Shown here: positions 16,627 to 19,057 of the stretch, in pieces
How the letters are laid out: each line of letters begins with the position of its first letter
Position numbering within the stretch: position 1 is the first letter of the stretch
Assembly: GCA_030740295.1 (NCBI GenBank)
Contig: JASLXP010001265.1
Coordinates: 1 to 19,057, forward strand
DNA: 19,057 nucleotides
Direction: 5' to 3'
Source of the DNA: Planctomycetota bacterium
Lineage (GTDB): Bacteria > Planctomycetota > PUPC01 > JACPCR01
Position numbers and translations under genes: made by a program
Notes under the pieces: model-generated
What the model was told of the DNA's origin: nothing
Seen by the model: only the letters and a program-made list of their open reading frames with translations
The model's database searches: none

Positions 16627-18345
16627 ATGCCGCTGTTGAATCCTGTCCTGAGCCGTGAATTGAAATGTCTCAACCGCGGCCATTTCCTCTACGCCACGCG
16701 AGGCGCCTACATCGGTCTCTTATGCCTGGTGGTGCTCGTCGGATGGAAAACGCTTTCCGCGCAGTTGGGGGTGATCAGCTATTTCAATGAACCGCGCATT
16801 CCCTTCGATCAGATTTCCACGCTTGGCCGGACCTTGTTCCGTTTCTTTTCCGTTGGTGAACTGGGTCTGCTCCTTCTCATCAGCCCGGCCCTTACGAGCC
16901 AGCTCCTGACGCAGGAAAGAGAACGGCGCACTCTCGAAATCATGATTGCCAGCCCGATGTCTGAGCTCCGAATGGCCTGGGCTAAGCTGCAGGTCGGTTT
17001 CATTCATCTGCTGCTGCTCCTCATTGCCGGGATGCCGGTGCTGGGTGTGACCGCGTTACTTGGCGGAGTATCGCTGCGGGAGATCGCGCTGGTGCACGCA
17101 TACCTGGCCATGATCGCATTGATGGGCGCGGCCGCGGGATTGCTCGCGTCTTCCTTTTGCAGGAAGGCGGCTACCGCGATTCTTGCCGGTTACCTGATCT
17201 TTGGTCTGTTCCTCGTGATCCCGTCGCCTGATGTGTGGCGATCTTTGGGGCTGGATATTCATCTCCAACAGATCCTGTCCCAGTGGGGTTGGTCGAGTCC
17301 GATGGAATCACTGCTCGCCGTTACGGAGGTGGCACCCAGGTGGATTCCGGTGAAGGATAATGCTCAAGGGATTTACGCAGTTCTGGACAAGACTGGCTTC
17401 ATTCCTTTCATCACAGTTTCCACCGTTGCCCCTCTGGTCCTGCAGGTAGTATTCGTCATCAGCTTGACTGCGGCCATCCTCGGCATCTGTGCCTGGCAAT
17501 TGAAAAGGCAGCGGGCCGCTCCGCAGGCAGGGGTCGCAGCCGAAGGGTGGCAGGCGGTGTCAGACATTGCCGGATTCAAGGTCTTCGAATACCTGCTGGG
17601 TATGTTCAGCCCGTTTGCTCGGCGCTGCTGGGCCGAACAGAAAGGCTTCCTCTCCGGATGCGGAGCTTTGGTCCTCGTGCTGAGTGTCATTGCCCCCTTA
17701 CATGTCAATAGGACTATCTTTGATTTAGGCGACGCATCCGGATTCCTGCTCTACTTGCTCGGCCTGCTGCCCATTGGCATCACCGCCATGCTTGCGGCGG
17801 CCAATCTTGCCAGGGAGCGGGAACGTCGAACCCTGGAGCTAATGCGGGTGGGGCCGAAAGGATCGGCAGGCCTGATGGCCGCGCTCTTCCTTACCTCCGT
17901 GGTTCAGATGGCCAGCATCTGTCTCTATGGACTTTTCTTTTCACTCGTTTTCATCGATATGCATATTCCGCGGCTTCTATGGTTCTGGATCACCGTGGCC
18001 ATCATCGGCTGCGGCATGGTGACGCTTGGGGTGGCGATATCCTGCCTGGTGCTCAACCCCACCCGCGCCATGCTCACCACTCTCGGATGTTTCGTGGTGT
18101 TGATTCTGTTGCCTCAGATCCTGGTCTGGCTGGGAATCCTGATCCCGTCCCTTGATACCGACGGTCTTAGGACGCTCGCTTCTTATCTAAGCCCCGCGGG
18201 CTGTCTGAATACCGCGCTGCATTGGCCGCGGAGCTTTGAGGGGATGGAATACTCCATCTCAATGCTCATCTACCTGGGCCTGACCGCGTTGGGGATCAGG
18301 GCCGTTGTTTTCTTCCGGGAAGGAATCCTGCGGAGGCAGAGCTGA
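16627..18345 (+). CDS. ABC-2 permease made of two tandem homologous halves
   Basis: 572 residues with about twelve hydrophobic segments. Each half opens with a conserved N-terminal segment (NPVLSRELKCLNRG at ~5-18; FSPFARRCWAEQKG at ~327-340) and carries ERERRTLE, at 97-104 and 397-404, exactly 300 residues apart. Each motif is followed by an ABC-2 core (IMIASPMSELRMAWAKL; LMRVGPKGSAGLMAALF). ABC-2 permeases of the NosY/GldF type normally have about six helices and dimerise; this one seems to carry both halves in one chain. The nucleotide sequences of the two motifs have diverged, so the duplication is old. With the upstream ATPase and the large two-TM protein it should form one exporter or mechanical complex in the inner membrane. 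The substrate cannot be told. Start ATG is 1 base after the ATPase stop. Confidence 0.9.
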   Translation: MPLLNPVLSRELKCLNRGHFLYATRGAYIGLLCLVVLVGWKTLSAQLGVISYFNEPRIPFDQISTLGRTLFRFFSVGELGLLLLISPALTSQLLTQERERRTLEIMIASPMSELRMAWAKLQVGFIHLLLLLIAGMPVLGVTALLGGVSLREIALVHAYLAMIALMGAAAGLLASSFCRKAATAILAGYLIFGLFLVIPSPDVWRSLGLDIHLQQILSQWGWSSPMESLLAVTEVAPRWIPVKDNAQGIYAVLDKTGFIPFITVSTVAPLVLQVVFVISLTAAILGICAWQLKRQRAAPQAGVAAEGWQAVSDIAGFKVFEYLLGMFSPFARRCWAEQKGFLSGCGALVLVLSVIAPLHVNRTIFDLGDASGFLLYLLGLLPIGITAMLAAANLARERERRTLELMRVGPKGSAGLMAALFLTSVVQMASICLYGLFFSLVFIDMHIPRLLWFWITVAIIGCGMVTLGVAISCLVLNPTRAMLTTLGCFVVLILLPQILVWLGILIPSLDTDGLRTLASYLSPAGCLNTALHWPRSFEGMEYSISMLIYLGLTALGIRAVVFFREGILRRQS

Positions 18346-18412
18346 GTCATACATCCATAGTCTCTTCGAACGTGCTCTGCCCTGTAATCTGGCTGAATTT
18401 GAGTGACATTGG

Positions 18413-18628
18413 TCAGGACGTCTTTTGCACTTTGTGCAAACTTCTCCGACGAATCTTGGGAGCTTCGCGACATTCAAGCTTTCTGCCCAGACGAGCTTCC
18501 AACCGGTTCCGCGCTTTCTTCCCCATTTCTTGCCTCTCTTCCGATGAGAGTGAAAGGCTCCGAGTGCTGACCTCGTCCTTCCATTTGTCAACTTCCGCCA
18601 AGTATTCATCAAGCGTCTGGTGATTCAC
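18413..18628 (-). CDS. Small helical protein, unrecognised
   Basis: 71 residues from GTG 18628, with GGAGG seven bases upstream (GGAGGTATTGACGTG), which is the main reason to accept it. The sequence is highly charged and predicted helical (MNHQTLDEYLAEVDKWKDEV, then LSSEERQEMGKKARNRLEAR) with a basic C-terminus (RRRSLHKVQKTS). It has no signal peptide or membrane segment. Small proteins of this look are common orphans in PVC-type genomes. It is convergent with the permease gene, whose stop is ~70 bases away. I cannot assign a function; a toxin-antitoxin or nucleic-acid-binding role would be guesswork. Confidence 0.6.
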   Translation of the reverse strand: MNHQTLDEYLAEVDKWKDEVSTRSLSLSSEERQEMGKKARNRLEARLGRKLECREAPKIRRRSLHKVQKTS

Positions 18629-18771
18629 GTCAATACCTCCAGTGGGGTGTGGATACTCAAATCTCCCGGCAGGCCGAACAGAACTGCTGCTGCATTAAAC
18701 TGGTCAGCTTTCCGCACATTAGCGATGTGCCTGTAATTCCAACTAATCGAGAAAGAACAGGCCCTCCCGCT

Positions 18772-19057
18772 CTACAACGTCAGGTAATTATTCGGCGTCC
18801 CCGTAATGCCATCGATGATGACCCACATGCATGTGGTCACGACCTCGCCGAGGATCAGGCCATAGAAGAACGGCCGCGCATTCCGAAAGATGCCGACTCC
18901 CCCGTATTTCAGAATCAGCCATTTGGTGATCAGCGCAAAGACCGCGCTCGACCAGAGCACCTGCCCGGCCCAGTGGAAGCTCACGACCAGCGCTCCCGGA
19001 TTCACCGGCCAGGCCGGAATCCAGTGCGCGCACAGCATGAGACCGGTCATCAGAAGC
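18772..19057 (-). CDS. C-terminal part of a multi-pass membrane protein (DUF6785/DUF6784-like), cut by the window edge
   Basis: The frame is open to the window end and ends at 18772, giving the last ~95 residues. At least three hydrophobic segments are visible: LLMTGLMLCAHWI, WAGQVLWSSAVFALITKWLI and FFYGLILGEVVTTCMWVIID. The order LITKWLILKYGGVGIFRNARPFFYGLILGE resembles, from memory, the DUF6784 C-terminal region of the DUF6785 family of large membrane proteins seen in Planctomycetota and Lentisphaerae-like genomes. That recall is moderate, not certain. The start and most of the protein lie beyond the window, and no function is established. Confidence 0.7.
   Translation of the reverse strand, partial: LLMTGLMLCAHWIPAWPVNPGALVVSFHWAGQVLWSSAVFALITKWLILKYGGVGIFRNARPFFYGLILGEVVTTCMWVIIDGITGTPNNYLTL

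Noticed and set aside
1..19057. CRISPR arrays, tRNA/rRNA genes, insertion sequences, phage or defence genes
   Set aside because: I looked for direct repeats with spacers, cloverleaf-like sequences and transposase or integrase motifs and found none.

Overview
This window looks like a piece of a bacterial chromosome from a Gram-negative-type, moderately GC-rich organism. Four clues point loosely towards the PVC superphylum or neighbouring uncultured phyla (Planctomycetota, Hydrogenedentota, Omnitrophota and similar): a Gfo/Idh/MocA oxidoreductase, a C-terminal fragment that resembles the DUF6784/DUF6785 membrane family, an ABC-2 module with a very large membrane partner, and a dispersed hairpin repeat whose translation contains GTGVSPVNHGRDGRAT. 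This is inference from content and not a taxonomic proof. I see no rRNA, tRNA, CRISPR array, insertion sequence or recognisable defence system.

Layout. Positions 1-768 (minus) hold a decayed signalling locus: the tail of a response regulator, the first ~54 residues of an Amt ammonium transporter, and a hybrid-kinase receiver domain joined directly to the Amt piece. Upstream of it on the same strand (769-3042) is a large exported multidomain thioredoxin (CBM9-like, carboxypeptidase-regulatory-like, LolA/DUF2092-like, TlpA-type thioredoxin). A probable gene fragment (3169-3670) and an exported SH3-domain protein (3671-4597) lie on plus. An NtrC-type response regulator (4607-5943, minus) has a frameshift in its receiver and a degenerate GAFTGA loop. 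A 412-bp divergent intergenic region follows. Next are the plus-strand genes for a HIT-family nucleotide hydrolase and dGTPase (4-base overlap), then an FHA-GAF-sigma54 activator whose stop codon overlaps the start of a STAS-MlaE lipid-transport permease. No MlaF ATPase or MCE protein follows; the next gene is a convergent Gfo/Idh/MocA oxidoreductase.

After a repeat-bearing gap (12294-12658) comes a three-gene ABC-2 module (12659-18345, plus): a ~1000-residue two-TM protein with a GATase1-like domain, an ATPase, and a permease made of two homologous halves fused in tandem. A small unrecognised helical protein and the C-terminus of a multi-pass membrane protein, both minus, close the window.

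A pattern running through the whole window is that at least four otherwise intact genes are broken by one-base length changes in short homopolymers (positions ~345, ~5799, ~15536, ~16258). Restoring one base in each case rejoins perfectly conserved motifs. This looks more like systematic sequence error than biological decay, and the affected genes should be read as functional until shown otherwise. The Amt/receiver junction at ~457 is different: it cannot be mended by one base and looks like a genuine deletion or an assembly join.
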